DNA of 64,000 nt from Clostridium neonatale. Its GTDB lineage: Bacteria > Bacillota > Clostridia > Clostridiales > Clostridiaceae. Position numbers and translations under genes: made by a program. Below are positions 55,551 through 63,560 of the stretch, one piece after another. Where the stretch lies: the NCBI RefSeq assembly GCF_001458595.1, contig NZ_LN890328.1:2095317-2159316 (forward strand). The letters run 5' to 3'. A model generated the notes under the pieces. That model was not told the origin of the DNA and searched no databases. It saw nothing but the letters and a program-made list of their open reading frames with translations. The stretch's first letter is position 1. Every line of letters starts with the position of its first letter.

Positions 55551-56086
55551 TTCAGAAGAGCTTCCTCCTCTAAACGCAGCCTCCTCAGTTCTTTTAAATA
55601 TGCGTTCTCAATTTTGAGCTTGAGCAATTCATCTTCAAGCTGTTTTACATGTTCAGCAGTAGTGTCAACTGAAACAATTTCGGCGGATTCTGTTTTACTA
55701 GACAATTTATTTGATGATTCCAACGATATCTTTCGTCCCTTCTTCTTCGGCCGCAAAGCATCAGGACCAGCAATTCTAAAATCATTTACCCACTTAACTA
55801 TTTGCGTTGGATTATGTATCCTTTCTTGAAGGGCTAACTCCTGATATGAGACCTCACTTGTTAGATATAATTCTACTACATGAAGTTTATATTCGAAAGT
55901 AAAAGATTCATTTTTTCTTGAACGCATCAACGCTTCATCGCCTAATGTACGGTAATTATCAACCCATAATTTAACCTTGCTTGGAGAAGGAATACCAAAC
56001 TCTTTCGCAAGAAATTTATAACCACCTTTACCATCCAAATACGCTTGAACAACTTCTTTTTTGAATTCATAACTATATTTTGCCAA
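55505..56086 (-). CDS. IS3 transposase OrfA
   Basis: A DNA-binding half of 193 residues with two helix-turn-helix units (YSYEFKKEVVQAYLDGKGGYK; FEYKLHVVELYLTSEVSYQEL), a basic linker (LRPKKKGRKIS) and a leucine-zipper-like coiled coil (VKQLEDELLKLKIENAYLKEL). The start is TTG 56086, behind GGAGGTCGG. It overlaps the extended OrfB frame around the AAAAAAC slip sequence. Confidence 0.88.
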   Translation of the reverse strand: MAKYSYEFKKEVVQAYLDGKGGYKFLAKEFGIPSPSKVKLWVDNYRTLGDEALMRSRKNESFTFEYKLHVVELYLTSEVSYQELALQERIHNPTQIVKWVNDFRIAGPDALRPKKKGRKISLESSNKLSSKTESAEIVSVDTTAEHVKQLEDELLKLKIENAYLKELRRLRLEEEALLKKQRESSTASEENSN

Positions 56087-56143
56087 AAAACCGACCTCCA
56101 AATCATTAGATTTTTGGTCTAACTTTTTGGGGTCGGTTCAAAC

Positions 56144-56158
56144 TCAATTCCTTTTAAT
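56144..56158. terminator. Right half of the split birA/asnA terminator
   Basis: TCAATTCCTTTTAAT is the perfect partner of 54571-54585, now 1.56 kb away. It lies 20 bases behind asnA. Confidence 0.85.
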
Positions 56159-56178
56159 CTCAAAAAATCAAATATGAT

Positions 56179-57192
56179 TTACAATAAAGTTATTCCATGC
56201 TCTTCACATATATGCATATTCTTATCATCCCAAACAGAAGCTTGAACTTCTCCTATATGAGCTTTTCTTAAGAAATACATACATATTCTTGACTGACCAA
56301 TTCCGCCACCAATTGTATAAGGAAGTTCTCCATTTAGAAGCATCTTATGGAATGGAAGTTCACGTCTATCGTTACAGCCTGAAATATTTAACTGTCTATC
56401 TAGCGATTCTTCATCAACTCTTATACCCATAGAAGAAACTTCAAAAGCTCTTTCTAGTAAAGGATAATAGAATATTATATCTCCATTTAAATTCCAGTCA
56501 TCATAGTCTGGTGAACGTCCATCATGTTTTTTACCAGACTTCAATACTCCACCTATTTGCATTATAAATACAGCACCTTTTTCTTTTGCAATAAGATCTT
56601 CTCTTTCTTTTGGTGTCTTATCTGGATACATATCCTCAAGTTCTTGAGTTGTAATAAAGAAAATTTCTTCTGGTAAGAATTTATCTTCATTAATTAAATT
56701 TTTGCATACAAAATCTTCAGTAGACTTAAATACTTCATAAATTTTTTTCACAGTTTCTTTTAAAGTGTTAATATTTCTATCACTTTTATTTATTATCTTT
56801 TCCCAGTCCCATTGATCTACATAAATTGAATGTAAATTATCTAACTCTTCGTCTCTTCTTATTGCATTCATATCTGTATAAAGACCTTGGCCACATTCAA
56901 AGTTATATCTATGAAGACTGTATCTTTTCCACTTTGCTAGTGAATGCACTATTTGAACATCTTTTTTAGCTTCTAATAAATCAAAGCTTACCGGTCTTTC
57001 TACACCATTTAAATTATCATTGATTCCTGTATTAGGTTCAACAAATAATGGTGCTGATACTCTAGTTAAGCATAATTTTTCCGCCAAAGCTTGTTCAAAA
57101 AAATCTTTTATTTTTTTTATGTGCACTTCTGTTTCTATTAAAGAATTTTTAGATTTATAATGTTTAGGTATTATTACTCCTTCAATATTCAT
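56179..57192 (-). CDS. asnA: Aspartate-ammonia ligase (asparagine synthetase A)
   Basis: Makes asparagine from aspartate, ATP and ammonia. The protein has 337 residues and a class II tRNA-synthetase-like fold. IKDFFEQALAEKLCLTRVSAPLFVE, DMNAIRRDEELDNLHSIYVDQWDWEK and GGGIGQSRICMYFL are signature regions. It starts at ATG 57192 behind AGGAGGC. Transcription now runs towards the IS3 transposase genes on the same strand, because the terminator is interrupted. Confidence 0.95.
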   Translation of the reverse strand: MNIEGVIIPKHYKSKNSLIETEVHIKKIKDFFEQALAEKLCLTRVSAPLFVEPNTGINDNLNGVERPVSFDLLEAKKDVQIVHSLAKWKRYSLHRYNFECGQGLYTDMNAIRRDEELDNLHSIYVDQWDWEKIINKSDRNINTLKETVKKIYEVFKSTEDFVCKNLINEDKFLPEEIFFITTQELEDMYPDKTPKEREDLIAKEKGAVFIMQIGGVLKSGKKHDGRSPDYDDWNLNGDIIFYYPLLERAFEVSSMGIRVDEESLDRQLNISGCNDRRELPFHKMLLNGELPYTIGGGIGQSRICMYFLRKAHIGEVQASVWDDKNMHICEEHGITLL

Positions 57193-57326
57193 TTTAGCCT
57201 CCTAAAATATTTATTAGCTTAATGCTAAATTTCTTTATCTTTATAAGTAGTAATTTATATACTCTTATACTCTAAATCTTAAATATTTATTATTTATAAA
57301 ATTATATATGTTTAAATTTATATATT

Positions 57327-57362
57327 AAAAGGTTAAGAATGTACACATTCTTAACCTTTTAA
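57327..57362 (-). terminator. Terminator of ldh
   Basis: A perfect 16-bp stem (aaaaggttaagaatgt 57327-57342 with 57345-57360) that ends in TTTTAATAT on the minus strand. Confidence 0.8.
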
Positions 57363-57418
57363 ATGCTATATTTATTATATTAAATTTTTTTCTTTACGTC
57401 AAATGAAATTAAAATTTA

Positions 57419-58375
57419 TTATTTATTGTCAATAACTTTATGAATATTTTCTTTTAATACTGCTGCTGAATCTCTTAATTTCTTTAATTCTTCTTCATCA
57501 GTTATTTCAGGATTTACTATTCTTACCGCACCATCTGCATTAACAACTGTTGGTACTGCTAAGTAAACATCATCAATTCCATATTCACCTTGCATTAATG
57601 TTGAAACTGTTAAGATTGTATTTTCATCTCTTAATATAGCTTCTACTATTCTAGTTGTTGCAAGACCTATTGCAAAGTAAGTTGCACCTTTTCTATTTAT
57701 TATTTCATAAGCCGCTCTCTTAACGTCATTTTCAAGAACTGCCTCTACTTCTTTGTTCCATTCTAAGTTAAATTTCTTAGCATATTGAGCAAAAGTTTCA
57801 CCAGCTATGCTTCCTGTACTAAAACTTGCTACTTCGCTATCACCATGTTCTCCTAATATATATGCGTGAACGTTGTTGTTATTAACATTAAAGTACTTAC
57901 CGATAACGTGCTTTAATCTTGATGTATCAAGAACTGTACCTGATGCTATAACTCTTTCCTTAGGGAATCCTGATAATTTGTAAGTGATGTAAGCTAATAC
58001 GTCACATGGATTTGAAACTACTAATAAAATTGCATTTGGACTTGCTGCTGCAATTTGTGGTATAAAGCTTTTAAATATATTATAATTCTTTTCAATTAGG
58101 TCTAATCTAGTTTCGCCTGGCTTTTGAGCCGCTCCTGCTGTAATTATTACTATATCAGAATCTTTAGTTTCACTAATGTCACCTGCATATATTCTTACTG
58201 GCTTAACAAAAGATGTTCCATGAACTAAGTCCATAGCTTCTCCCATTGCTTTGTCTGCATTGATATCAGATATACAGATTTCAGTAGCTACACCACTGTT
58301 CATTAAAGCATATGCAGTTGTTGCTCCAACAAAACCTGCTCCGATTATTGATACTTTACGTACTGTTTTTGCCAT
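57419..58375 (-). CDS. ldh: L-lactate dehydrogenase
   Basis: Reduces pyruvate to L-lactate with NADH, recycling NAD+ in fermentation. The protein has 318 residues. VSIIGAGFVGATTAYAL is the NAD-binding loop, DTSRLKHVIG carries the substrate Arg and GEHGDSEVASFS the catalytic His. GETRLDLIEKN has the Gln/Arg loop of lactate (not malate) dehydrogenases: QKPGETR with the Gln specificity residue. It starts at ATG 58375 behind AGGAGGC. It is a single gene with its own terminator. Confidence 0.95.
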   Translation of the reverse strand: MAKTVRKVSIIGAGFVGATTAYALMNSGVATEICISDINADKAMGEAMDLVHGTSFVKPVRIYAGDISETKDSDIVIITAGAAQKPGETRLDLIEKNYNIFKSFIPQIAAASPNAILLVVSNPCDVLAYITYKLSGFPKERVIASGTVLDTSRLKHVIGKYFNVNNNNVHAYILGEHGDSEVASFSTGSIAGETFAQYAKKFNLEWNKEVEAVLENDVKRAAYEIINRKGATYFAIGLATTRIVEAILRDENTILTVSTLMQGEYGIDDVYLAVPTVVNADGAVRIVNPEITDEEELKKLRDSAAVLKENIHKVIDNK

Positions 58376-58621
58376 ATTAAAGCCTCCTAATACTTGATAA
58401 TCATATTATTAGCACTAATATAATTATTTATTAATTGTTATTTTTTCCTTAATAGGTAACAATATATTTCAATAGTTAATCATTCCCTATTAATAATAAT
58501 TATTATTATAAAATCCGTATACATTATATATCATTTGAAATTTCTCGTAAATACTATATAATTAAATTTAACAAGTTGATAATAAATATACAAACTTATG
58601 TACAAATTGGAGGTACAAATA

Positions 58622-59242
58622 ATGAAATTATTATTTTTTGATACTGAAACTACAAGCGTAAAGCCCGGTAGTATATGTCAATTAAGTTATATAACTGTAG
58701 ATGCAAGTGCAAAACCTCAAATTACAACTGGTAAGAACTTCTTTTTTACCGTTGATGAGATGGAGCCATCTGCAGAAGAAATACATGGATTTTCTCTTGA
58801 AAAACTTTATGAACTATCAAATGGTCAATATTTTGAAGATTTAGTTCCAGAATTTATAGATGATTTTAAAGAATCTGACTTCTTAATTGGACATAATGTA
58901 AACTTTGATGTTAGATTTTTGAAACATGAACTACTTACTCTTGGAGAATTCTTTGAGCCAAAAAATATTTTCTGCACAATGGCATACTATAGGGATATCT
59001 GTAAAATTCCAAAGGCTAATGGAGAAATTAAAAATCCAAAATTATCTGAAGTAATTGATTGGCTTAATATTTCAGAAAAACAAATTTCAGATACATCTGA
59101 AAAATTATTTGAAGGCAGTGGAAATTATCATGATGCTAGGTTTGATACTGCCGCAACATATCTGACAGTTATAGAAGGTTTAAAAAAGGGTCACTTTCCA
59201 AAAGGATACTTTTCAAATATATTAAATAACCAAATGAAATAA
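58622..59242 (+). CDS. DEDDh 3'-5' exonuclease (DnaQ-like)
   Basis: A 206-residue exonuclease domain protein: LLFFDTETTS (first Asp/Glu), IGHNVNFDVRFL (second Asp) and NYHDARFDTAAT (His and last Asp). It has the fold of the DNA polymerase III epsilon subunit but no polymerase or DinG part, so its role (repair or oligonucleotide turnover) is open. The start is ATG 58622, behind TTGGAGG. A terminator-like hairpin (about 59257-59308, ccacatat/atatgtgg) follows. Confidence 0.85.
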   Translation: MKLLFFDTETTSVKPGSICQLSYITVDASAKPQITTGKNFFFTVDEMEPSAEEIHGFSLEKLYELSNGQYFEDLVPEFIDDFKESDFLIGHNVNFDVRFLKHELLTLGEFFEPKNIFCTMAYYRDICKIPKANGEIKNPKLSEVIDWLNISEKQISDTSEKLFEGSGNYHDARFDTAATYLTVIEGLKKGHFPKGYFSNILNNQMK

Positions 59243-59343
59243 CAAGTTTATAAATAAAATACTCTCTCCACATATTTTTTTATTATAAAATTTATATGTG
59301 GAGTATTTTTATGGATTTTTAATAAATTATTAAGTATTAACCA

Positions 59344-59370
59344 ATTATAATATAAATCATATATTATAAT
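59344..59370 (+). promoter_or_regulatory. Palindromic operator-like site before rubredoxin
   Basis: A perfect 10-bp inverted repeat, attataatat (59344-59353) and atattataat (59361-59370), with one more pair inside. It contains TATAAT-like elements on both strands, about 75 bases before the rubredoxin ATG. Recognition by a redox or metal regulator is possible but not shown. Confidence 0.4.
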
Positions 59371-59442
59371 ATATTTACCTAAGAATTTTTAATTTCTAAA
59401 TTCTTAGCTTTAGTTTTTAAGAATTCTAAGTGAGGTGATAAT

Positions 59443-59604
59443 ATGCAAAAATACGTTTGTGAAGTGTGTGGATATATTTATGATCCTAAAATCGGAGATC
59501 CTAATAATGGAATTAAACCCGGTGTAGAATTTTCTGATTTGCCTGATTATTGGGTATGCCCGATTTGCTTATTTAATAAAGATAATTTTTCTCCAATTAA
59601 ATAA
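59443..59604 (+). CDS. Rubredoxin
   Basis: A 53-residue iron protein: MQKYVCEVCGYIYDPKIGDP has the first CxxCG pair (Cys6, Cys9), and DYWVCPIC the second (Cys39, Cys42), binding one Fe. The usual Gly after the last Cys is Leu here (CPICLFNKDNF). It starts at ATG 59443 behind GAGGTGATA. Rubredoxin passes electrons to oxygen- and peroxide-reducing enzymes in anaerobes. The partner is not adjacent. Confidence 0.95.
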   Translation: MQKYVCEVCGYIYDPKIGDPNNGIKPGVEFSDLPDYWVCPICLFNKDNFSPIK

Positions 59605-59625
59605 CCATTACTAATTCACTTTCAA

Positions 59626-59682
59626 AGACTATATGATATCTATTTAGTTGCCTTAATTTGAATGCTCATATAGTCTCTTTTT
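59626..59682. terminator. Terminator between rubredoxin and pflA
   Basis: Stem agactatatga (59626-59636) with tcatatagtct (59666-59676) around a 29-base loop, followed by CTTTTTATT on the plus strand. Confidence 0.8.
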
Positions 59683-59691
59683 ATTCTTTAG

Positions 59692-60411
59692 TTAATTATT
59701 TTTTAATTGGTTAAATATTTCTTCCTGATACTTTTTAGTAAGATCCTTATCCATGGCCTTTACCCCTTCAAGAGGATATTTAACCTTCATTACTTCATAT
59801 TTATTTGCTCCTAATAAGTGATAAGGTAATAATTCTACCTTTTCTACATTAGGTATATTATCAATGAACTTTTTTACATTTTTCAAGTGTTCTATATCGT
59901 CTGTTATTCCTGGTATTACCACATGTCTTATCCACATTTTAGTGTTATTTCTTTTCATAGCTTCTAAAAAATTTAGCGATTCATCTATTTCCATCAAAGT
60001 AACATCTTTATAACCATCTCTACTTATATGTTTTACATCAAATAAAACTAAATCTGTATACTTTAATATTTCATCGTAACCTCCAAGACCATATCCAGCT
60101 GTATCAATGCATGTATGTATGCCTTTGGCTTTACAGAGCTTTAATACTTCTAGTAAAAATTCTGGTTGTCTTAATGGCTCTCCACCCGAAAAAGTTACAC
60201 CACCGCCACTGCTTACAAAATAAGTCTTGAACCTTTCAATTTTTTTCACCAATTCGTCTGGAGTATACTCATTTCCTCCATTATACGCCCAAGTATCTGG
60301 ATTATGACAAAATTTACATCTTAAGCTGCACCCTTGAAAAAAAATCACTGTTCTTATTCCTGGTCCATCCACTAGTCCCATTGATTCAATTGAATGAATC
60401 TTTCCTTTCAT
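59692..60411 (-). CDS. pflA: Pyruvate formate-lyase activating enzyme
   Basis: A radical-SAM enzyme that installs the glycyl radical on PflB. The protein has 239 residues. CSLRCKFCHNPDTW contains the CxxxCxxC cluster motif, VTFSGGEPLRQPEFL the SAM-binding GGE motif, and DLVLFDVKHI the family end. The start is ATG 60411, behind AGAGGTG. It follows pflB on the same strand, about 270 bases downstream of its stop; a terminator-like G-rich hairpin in the gap suggests partial uncoupling. Confidence 0.95.
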   Translation of the reverse strand: MKGKIHSIESMGLVDGPGIRTVIFFQGCSLRCKFCHNPDTWAYNGGNEYTPDELVKKIERFKTYFVSSGGGVTFSGGEPLRQPEFLLEVLKLCKAKGIHTCIDTAGYGLGGYDEILKYTDLVLFDVKHISRDGYKDVTLMEIDESLNFLEAMKRNNTKMWIRHVVIPGITDDIEHLKNVKKFIDNIPNVEKVELLPYHLLGANKYEVMKVKYPLEGVKAMDKDLTKKYQEEIFNQLKNN

Positions 60412-60605
60412 ATTCTTCACCTCTTTTCACTGCTTTAAAGATATAATATTTTACATTGATTAACTTTCATTTTTCAATACTAAAATATCATTTTTATTAA
60501 ATTTCCCAAAAACTTCTTAAAATTCATATTCAAAATTTTTATATAAATATCTTTTAGTAATAATTAATAATCTAACATCAAGAATTATCAAGTTTCTTAA
60601 TTTAA

Positions 60606-60647
60606 AAAGGGAAAGGAATTTATATCCCCCTCCCCCTTATAAAATAT
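60606..60647 (-). terminator. G-rich hairpin between pflB and pflA
   Basis: On the minus strand AAGGGGGAGGGGGA pairs imperfectly (with G-U pairs) with TCCTTTCCCTT and is followed by TTTAAATT. This is a probable attenuating terminator between the two genes. Confidence 0.7.
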
Positions 60648-60677
60648 ATGATATATTTTAATGTAACGTAGCTATAT

Positions 60678-62912
60678 TTAAATACTTTCGTGGAATGTTC
60701 TCTTTATAACTTCTTCTTGTTGTTCTCTTGATAATCTGCTGAAGTTAACAGCATATCCAGATACCCTAATTGTTAGTGTTGGATATTGTTCTGGATTATT
60801 CATTGCATCAATTAATGTTTGTCTGTTAAGAACATTAACATTTAAGTGGAATGCACCTTGAGTGAAATATCCATCTAAGATGTTAACTAAGTTTACACTT
60901 CTTTGTTCTAAATCTTTTCCAAGTGCGTCTGGTACAATTGAGAATGTATTTGATACACCATCTTGACATACATTCATCCATGGAATTTTTGCAACTGAGT
61001 TAAGTGATGCTAAAGCTCCATTTTCATCTCTTCCATGCATTGGGTTAGCACCTGGTGCTAAAGCTTCTCCTGCTTTTCTTCCATCCGGAGTTGTTCCTGT
61101 TTTCTTACCATACATAACATTAGAAGTTATTGTTAACGCTGATAATGTATGCTTAGCATTTCTGTATAATGGATGTTTCTTAAGTTCACTTGAGAATTTA
61201 TTAACTAATTCTACTCCTAAATCATCTGCTCTATCATCATCGTTACCGTATTTAGGGAAATCTCCTTCAACTTCGAAATCAACAGCAATTCCGTTTTCAT
61301 TTCTTATCGGTTTAACTTTTGCATATTTAATAGCTGATAATGAGTCAATTGCAACTGAAAGGCCAGCTATACCAAATGCCATTAATCTGCCTACTTCAGT
61401 ATCATGCAATGCCATTTGTACTGCTTCATAAGCATATTTATCATGCATATTGTGAATTATATTCATTGTATCAACGTAGATCTTAGCAACATATTCTAAA
61501 ACTTTGAAGTAGTTTTCTTTTACTTTAGCAAAGTCAAGTACCTCATCAGTAATTGGTTCAATTCCTGGTACTACTTTGATTCCCTTTAATTCATCCACTC
61601 CACCATTAATAGCATATAATAATGATTTAGCAATGTTACATCTTGCTCCGAAGAATTGCATTTGCTTACCAACAGTCATTGAAGATACACAACAAGCTAT
61701 TGCATAATCATCTCCATGAACTGGTCTCATTAATTCATCATTTTCATATTGAATAGCATCTGTCTTTATTGATATTTCAGCACAGAACTTTTTGAAGTTT
61801 TCTGGTAATTTATCTGACCATAAAACTGTTAAGTTTGGTTCAGCTGAAGTTCCAAGGTTTATTAATGTATGAAGATATCTAAATGAGTTCTTTGTTACAA
61901 GCGGTCTTCCGTTTATACCCATACCACCTATTGATTCAGTTACCCAAGTTGGATCTCCACCGAATAATTCGTTATATTCTGGAGTTCTTAAGTGTCTAAC
62001 TAATCTTAACTTGATGATAAGTTGATCTATAATTTCTTGAGCACCTTTTTCATCTATTAATCCTGCTTCTAAATCTCTTTCTATATAAATGTCAAGGAAT
62101 GTTGAAGTTCTACCAAATGAAGTAGCAGCTCCATTGTTTTCCTTAATTCCTGCTAAATATCCAAAGTATAGGCTTTGAGCAGCTTCTACTGCATTACTAG
62201 CTGGCTTAGAAATATCTATTCCATATTTAGCAGCCATAGATTTAAGTTCACCTAAAGCTCTAATTTGCATAGAAACTTCTTCTCTTTTTCTTACTAATTC
62301 ATCGAGCATATCCCCGTGTAAGCTTTCGCTATCTAAATCTGCCTTCTTTTGTTCAATTAAATAATCTACTCCATATAATGCAACTCTTCTGTAGTCACCA
62401 ATGATTCTTCCTCTACCATAAGCATCTGGAAGTCCAGTTAAAAGTCCTGCTGTTCTAGCAGTTCTTATTTCTTTTGTATAAGCATCGAAAACTCCTTCAT
62501 TATGAGTCTTTCTATATTTAGAGAAATGTTCTGTAATAGCTGGGTCAAGTTCATATCCATATTCTTTTAATGAACTTTGAACCATTCTCATTCCACCAAA
62601 AGGATTAACAATTCTCTTAAGTGGAGCATCTGTTTGAAGTCCTACTATAACTTCATTATCTTTATCTATATATCCAGCATCGTAATTATCAACACCTGAT
62701 ACTCTATCAGTTGCAACATCGATAATTCCTTTTTTAACTTCTTCTACTATTAATGCGTATGCCTTATCCCATACTTTCTTTGTCTTTTCACTTGGTCCTT
62801 CTAAAAAGCTGCCATCACCTTCATATAATTTATAATTCTTTTGTATAAAGTTTCTTACGTCAATTCCTTCTTGCCAAGTACCTTCTTTAAAGCCTTCCCA
62901 TTGTTTAAACAT
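60678..62912 (-). CDS. pflB: Pyruvate formate-lyase
   Basis: Splits pyruvate with CoA into acetyl-CoA and formate. The protein has 744 residues. The Cys-Cys pair is in AIACCVSSMTVG near residue 406, and the glycyl radical site is in TIRVSGYAVNFSRL near residue 720. The start is ATG 62912 (MFKQWEGF), behind GGAGGAGGG. It is preceded by a 650-base region with a ZTP riboswitch, a terminator and a Rex-like site. Activation depends on pflA next to it. Formate made here can be used for 10-formyl-tetrahydrofolate. Confidence 0.97.
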   Translation of the reverse strand: MFKQWEGFKEGTWQEGIDVRNFIQKNYKLYEGDGSFLEGPSEKTKKVWDKAYALIVEEVKKGIIDVATDRVSGVDNYDAGYIDKDNEVIVGLQTDAPLKRIVNPFGGMRMVQSSLKEYGYELDPAITEHFSKYRKTHNEGVFDAYTKEIRTARTAGLLTGLPDAYGRGRIIGDYRRVALYGVDYLIEQKKADLDSESLHGDMLDELVRKREEVSMQIRALGELKSMAAKYGIDISKPASNAVEAAQSLYFGYLAGIKENNGAATSFGRTSTFLDIYIERDLEAGLIDEKGAQEIIDQLIIKLRLVRHLRTPEYNELFGGDPTWVTESIGGMGINGRPLVTKNSFRYLHTLINLGTSAEPNLTVLWSDKLPENFKKFCAEISIKTDAIQYENDELMRPVHGDDYAIACCVSSMTVGKQMQFFGARCNIAKSLLYAINGGVDELKGIKVVPGIEPITDEVLDFAKVKENYFKVLEYVAKIYVDTMNIIHNMHDKYAYEAVQMALHDTEVGRLMAFGIAGLSVAIDSLSAIKYAKVKPIRNENGIAVDFEVEGDFPKYGNDDDRADDLGVELVNKFSSELKKHPLYRNAKHTLSALTITSNVMYGKKTGTTPDGRKAGEALAPGANPMHGRDENGALASLNSVAKIPWMNVCQDGVSNTFSIVPDALGKDLEQRSVNLVNILDGYFTQGAFHLNVNVLNRQTLIDAMNNPEQYPTLTIRVSGYAVNFSRLSREQQEEVIKRTFHESI

Positions 62913-62978
62913 AGTCACCCTCCTCCAAATTTTATAACTTCAAAATTAAAGTTTATAATTATTTTATATACAATCCCA

Positions 62979-63006
62979 AGAGTTTGTTAAATTTTTCTCA
63001 AACTCT
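62979..63006 (-). promoter_or_regulatory. Rex-like operator candidate in the pflB leader
   Basis: TTGTTAAATTTTTCTCAA (62984-63001) matches 12 of 14 fixed bases of the clostridial Rex site TTGTTAANNNNTTAACAA and lies within an 8-bp inverted repeat (agagtttg / caaactct, 62979-62986 and 62999-63006). Rex senses NADH/NAD+. The position downstream of the riboswitch fits a second, closer promoter control, but no promoter is assigned. Confidence 0.35.
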
Positions 63007-63273
63007 TCACTTATATTGTAACCAATTGCATTAAGCTTGTCAATGAAAATTTTTCTCAATTAAAATCCATTTTCGTTAATTTATTCTTTAAATACACTAA
63101 TAATGAATTAATTGATTATTATTCATCTACTTGATTATTAAGTATTATTAATAAATATATTGGTTCTAATGATGTTTTTATATTTTTAGTAATAATGTTC
63201 ATGTAATTACATATAATTCTATAAAAATATTTTTTATATTTATGCAATATTGTAGTGGGATTTTATATAAATA

Positions 63274-63366
63274 AAAAAATAGCCTACTATCTGTGCTTAT
63301 TGCCCAGACGGTCGGCTATTTTTTGTCATACTCCACGTGGTTATCCCACTTCCGTCAGTCATATGA
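63274..63366 (-). ncRNA. ZTP (pfl) riboswitch with overlapping terminator, upstream of pflB
   Basis: The minus strand reads GACGGAAGTGGGATAACCAC, then GTGGAGTATGAC, then AGCCGACCGTCTGGGCA (about 63355-63301). CCGUCUGGGCA matches the CCGCCUGGGCA hallmark of the pfl/ZTP motif. An 11-bp terminator (63314-63324 with 63274-63284, then TTTATTT) shares the 3' part of the aptamer, so ligand binding should prevent termination. The motif is known to control purine and one-carbon genes, including pfl. The ligand is ZMP/ZTP. Confidence 0.85.
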
Positions 63367-63379
63367 CTAATATAATATA

Positions 63380-63408
63380 AAAATACTATATTATTATATT
63401 ATTGTCAA
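63380..63408 (-). promoter_or_regulatory. Sigma-A promoter of the pflB riboswitch leader
   Basis: TTGACA at 63408-63403 and TATTTT at 63385-63380, spacer 17. The transcript would start just before the ZTP aptamer. Confidence 0.65.
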
Positions 63409-63560
63409 TATTTTTATTATATTTCTTTATTATATAAAATACGTTTTTATTAATATGTTTTTTGAATTTTAACACACTTTTGACACATTTTACATTTATA
63501 ATTGATTTTATTTACAAATATTGTCCATAGAAATAAACATTAAAGGAATGTGATGCATTT

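Larger units (their letters stand above)
54597..56143. mobile_element. IS3-family (IS150 group) insertion sequence
   Basis: The element spans 54600-56140 (1541 bp), begins TGAGGTGACCCC and ends GGGGTCGGTTCA. The inverted ends share GACCCCAAAAAGTTAGAC (54606-54623, complement at 56117-56134). The target duplication is AAC at 54597-54599 and 56141-56143, in the 3-4 bp range of IS3. Both transposase frames are intact, so it may be active. It lies within a terminator shared by birA and asnA. Confidence 0.92.

Noticed and set aside
58420..58475. Rex site before ldh (TTGTTA and TAACAA halves)
   Set aside because: The halves are 16 bases apart instead of the required short spacing.
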